Assembly (NCBI RefSeq): GCF_004027225.2
Contig: NC_046358.1
Coordinates: 69,149,028-69,213,027 of the forward strand
DNA length: 64,000 nt
Reading direction: 5' to 3'
Source: Strigops habroptila
Lineage: Eukaryota > Chordata > Aves > Psittaciformes > Psittacidae
The translations under genes were made by a program, and so were the position numbers. The notes beneath the pieces were generated by a model. The model saw only the letters and a program-made list of their open reading frames with translations. It made no database searches and was not told the origin of the DNA. Below, in pieces: positions 60,946 to 64,000 of this stretch (positions are counted from its first letter, which is position 1; each line of letters begins with the position of its first letter).

Positions 60946-62798
60946 GAGGCTGCAGAGACTGGCAGGCTGTTGGGAGTAGGTGATGTGAGCAAGGTGCTTG
61001 ATGTGGAGGGGGCTGCTCTGCTGATGGTCTTACACCATCCAAAGATGACAGCACTGTTCAAACCCAGAAGGAAAGGCCCAGCACCATCTCCCTGTGTGCC
61101 CTAAGCAAAGTCCTTGAATGAGAAATAAACCCTTCTGAAGAGGCAGAAGCTTTGTCCAGAGAGCAGTCACATGAGAAGAGCTGGCTCTTCTGTGTCTGAG
61201 TCCATCAAAGTACTTGGGAGTCCCAGGTCTGACATGTGGATTTGCCTTCTTCAGCCACTCTAAGTAGGATTGTCCACTTTATATCCAGAGAAAAGCCAGT
61301 GTCTAAAGCTCCCTTGCTGTGCTGTGTAGGTCCCTTATTTGTAGCTTTGCTTGCTGTCCTCTTTGTCCTGCCCTCCTGCCCCCATCCTGGCTCTTCTCAT
61401 TGCCACCAGGTCAAGTCAGTGAAGGCCCTTGGTGCTAACAGGAGACCCCACCACCTCCTGAACAGGAGAGTGGATGGGAGAAGAGAGGGTGCCCAGCTTT
61501 TCCAAGCTAAGGAGGGCACATTATATTTGCCACAGTGGGAGGGAGCCCAAGAAATGCTGGCCCAAGCACGGGGACATCCTGAGCCAGAGCAGATGCTGTT
61601 CAGCAGGGTGGCAGGGGACAGGAAGTGTCACTGCCCTGCTGTGGGTACCAGTCTGCCCATCAGAGGCAAGAGCCCGCAGCGAGCACAGGGAGAAGGGGGC
61701 CTTTTGGGACAGCAATGGGTCCCACAAGCAGCAGGCATCTGCCCCGGGTGGTTGCTCTCCAGTGCGCTGGCTGAGAGGTGGCCACTCAGCATTGGTCTAG
61801 CTTTGTCCTTCCACAGCTGACTTTAGGGTCTTTGCCCCTTGAGCAGAGAGGTTCATGGCAGCATCATCTCACCCATTTTGCTGTCCCATGTGTCATCATT
61901 TGGGCGATTAGCACTAGTGGGCAGGAGCTCATGGGAGCTCTGCAGGATCAGGACCTTTGTGAGGAACATGTATCATGTCTGCATGGGAGAGGGAGAGGCC
62001 ATCGGGGCAGAGGGAGGGAAGGTCCCTTCTGTGGAAAGGCAAAAGAAGGAGCCAGACACTGGGGGGCTGATGGGCAGGAACAAGTCCCTACAGCCCAGTG
62101 GCCCCTGACACATGGCAGGAGAGCTCAGACCCAGGTGTGGAGCTGTGGCAAAGTGGCTCCTGTGTCATCTTGTCACTGTGGCTGGGGGGATGTTCTTGTC
62201 TCCACAGTGTGAGAAGCATGTGGCCTCTGGGTCAGTCCAGCTGCACATCTGGTTCTCTGCTGTGACCCTCAAGCCACCATGGGGTGAAGCCACCGTGTCT
62301 TTGCTCTGTACAAGGTGACAGCCACAGTCTGCTTCAGCACAACCATGGCTGGACCAAGACTTGGCCTTCCAAATACCTTGTCTGATATCTACCCATGGGA
62401 GATGGGCTGTAGAAGTCCCTGAGTGTCTCTGATGAGAGGGCTGGATGACCCTTCTGCTGAAAGCTCGGTGCTTTCAGCACCTTTCTTATTTTGCCTGCTA
62501 GTGACTTCCCTTTCCAAAGGAGCTCAGGGACCAGGGAGCCGAGGCTGTGGAGCATGCAGAGCCCAGCAGCACCATCCTTGACACCGGGGTAGGACAGAGA
62601 CTGGCTTTTTACACCTTGTGGAGTCAGCTGGGAGCAAGACTGGGGGGAGCAAGTCAGCTGGGGGGAGCTGGCTGGGACCCCACAAAACATGTCCCCAGCC
62701 AGGCAGTGGTTAAGCTTTCATCCATGGGGGAGAGGGAGAGCAGAGAGGTGGAACATGAGGTGGTCAGTGAGATCCAGGAGCTTTCGAGCGAGGTGGAC

Positions 62799-63729
62799 TT
62801 AGGGGTCGGCATGCAGAGGGCTGTGGACACAGCCTGCGTCTGTCTCACTGGGAAGGCTGCAGGACAGGGAGCGCTGCATGGCCCGGCAGCCCAGTGGCAT
62901 GTCCTCGGCGGGGACCAGGAGCTGAGGGCCTTGGCTGGCGCTGGACCTGCCATCAGAGCACAGGAGGACACTGGAGTCGGCCTCACACTTGGTGGTACGG
63001 CTGTAGTAGGGCTCCATCACACTCCGGAGCTCCAGGGGCATGGTGAGGGGTAGGACCTCAGCCTTGATGACAGCCCCCAGGTGGGCTTCCGAGGAGGATG
63101 CTCGCAGGCTCTCGGAGTGGCTCATCTTGATCAGCAGGTCGATGGTTTTGTTCTCAGCCTCGAGGAGGCAGTTTGGCAGCTCCCCCCCGTCTCCAGCCTC
63201 CCCGGGGGCTGTACATTTGAGGGCCCCTTGGTCTTTGCCGTGGAGCTTCTCACTTCCCAAGCTCATGTTGCAGGGCTCCTTCTTGGCCTGCTGGACCTTC
63301 TCCAGACCTTCCGAGGATCTCTTCACTGAGAGGTCCAGAGGTCCCTCATGGGGTTTGGTGGCTTTCTCCAGTGCCTGGTGGATGTGGTAGAGCTCCCTTC
63401 GGATTTTGACCAGCTGGTCCCTCAGCTCCTTTTGCCCAGGGGTGTCCTCCTTTGCCAGATCAGAGAGCTTCTTCTCCACCTCTTGGTACTCCTCTAAGGT
63501 TTTGGACAGGTCCCCTATAAGCACGTTTGTGGCCTCAGAGTCTGTCATGGTGGCAGAAGTCTCTTGGGGTCTGCTCTGCTTGCAGGGGCCTTGGTCCAGG
63601 CCAGCACCCACAGAGGGAAGAACTTCAGTGTTGTTGCCCCTCTCTAGTTCCTCAGGTTGGCCTGCAAGGACCTCCATGTGCCAGTGGTCCAGGGCTTTGG
63701 GGATGTGGCCAGGGTTGGCCCTTGAACCA
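62799..63729 (-). CDS. PRR35: PRR35, last coding exon (C-terminal 309 residues)
   Basis: The exon starts after a clear acceptor (CATTTCTTCTCTGCAG) in phase 2 and ends with TAA. Counting from its start, residues 71-125 form a helical, coiled-coil-like segment (LSKTLEEYQEVEKKLSDLAK, RDQLVKIRRELYHIHQALEK). It is followed by PLDLSVKR at 130-137 and TTKCEADSSV at 245-254. Human PRR35, as I recall it, has the same three landmarks (GDYARVEQRL, IHQALEQAVR with PLDLSVKR, TTKCEADSSV), so the assignment is firm. PRR35 is little studied. Its N-terminal zinc-finger part, which would lie beyond the right edge, resembles ZNF750, an epidermal regulator whose PLNLS motifs bind the co-repressor CtBP. PLDLS fits the same PxDLS rule, so a nuclear co-repressor role is an inference. 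VIKAE at 220-224 fits a SUMO site. Confidence 0.93.
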
Positions 63730-64000
63730 CTGCAGAGAAGAAATGGATACAATCACTACGGAAAGAGATAGGAAAATCCTTCGGTGTATGTGCAGGGCCA
63801 GCATTGCCAGCTTCAGTCAGGGCTCCTCCACTGCCTGCTGAGGCCCTTCCAGGAAGGGCTTTGGTCTGAGCATTCAGAGCCCTGGCTGGACCTGCTCCTG
63901 GCATTGTTCTCCCAGGAACCTCCCACAGACCCTGACACAGGCTATTTCATGACACCCCCCAACAAAGGGAGAGACCAGCGTGGGGAGATGGTGCTGATAA
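63730..64000 (-). other. PRR35: PRR35 intron (partial)
   Basis: Sequence upstream of the acceptor of the last PRR35 exon, running off the right edge. I see no further exon in these 271 bases; the zinc-finger exons should lie beyond. Confidence 0.75.

Larger units (their letters stand above)
52026..62798. other. Intergenic region between PRR35 and NHLRC4
   Basis: 10.8 kb, including PRR35 3' UTR of unknown length at the right end. It contains two CR1 copies, several minisatellites and a GT-rich microsatellite, plus two candidate regulatory stretches, listed separately. Open frames on both strands overlap one another and match no family I know. Confidence 0.7.

Overview
This window is from a bird genome. 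Two things show it. It carries about 25 fragments of one 3'-truncated LINE type whose 3' ends finish in ATTCTATG-like octamers, the signature of avian CR1 elements. It also holds multi-exon vertebrate genes with small exons, CpG-island promoters and large introns. I cannot name the species from the sequence.

Four protein-coding genes are recognisable, all on the minus strand, so transcription runs from high to low coordinates. In that order they are PRR35 (last coding exon, 62799-63729, entering from the right edge), NHLRC4 (one long coding exon, 50856-52025), PIGQ (complete coding sequence of 576 codons in ten exons, 45199 down to 16547) and RAB40C (first coding exon, 9279-9420, with the rest beyond the left edge). 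From memory this is the gene order and orientation of the human 16p13.3 segment PRR35-NHLRC4-PIGQ-RAB40C, which supports each assignment.

Region by region: 1-9278 is the start of RAB40C intron 1. 9190-10150 is the RAB40C CpG-island promoter, with a (CCGAG)n repeat and a ZNF143/THAP11-like site. 10165-10410 is a minisatellite. 10411-16546 is intergenic with CR1 pieces. 16547-45226 holds the PIGQ coding exons and 45227-48958 its first intron. 48590-49090 is the PIGQ CpG island, followed by a 50-bp-period minisatellite. 49363-50855 holds a CR1 fragment and a small coding-looking segment of unknown identity. 50856-52025 is NHLRC4. 52026-62798 is intergenic plus PRR35 3' UTR, with minisatellites and candidate regulatory DNA. 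62799-63729 is PRR35.

The genes do not form one pathway. PIGQ acts in the first step of GPI-anchor synthesis at the ER. RAB40C is a Rab-like GTPase with a SOCS box that forms a CUL5 ubiquitin ligase. PRR35 is an uncharacterised relative of the zinc-finger regulator ZNF750. NHLRC4 is an NHL beta-propeller protein. I found no new mobile system, CRISPR array, tRNA or rRNA. The points most worth following are the long NHLRC4 protein, the unassigned coding-like segment at 50268-50420, CR1 copies with internal deletions, and the repeat-rich promoters.
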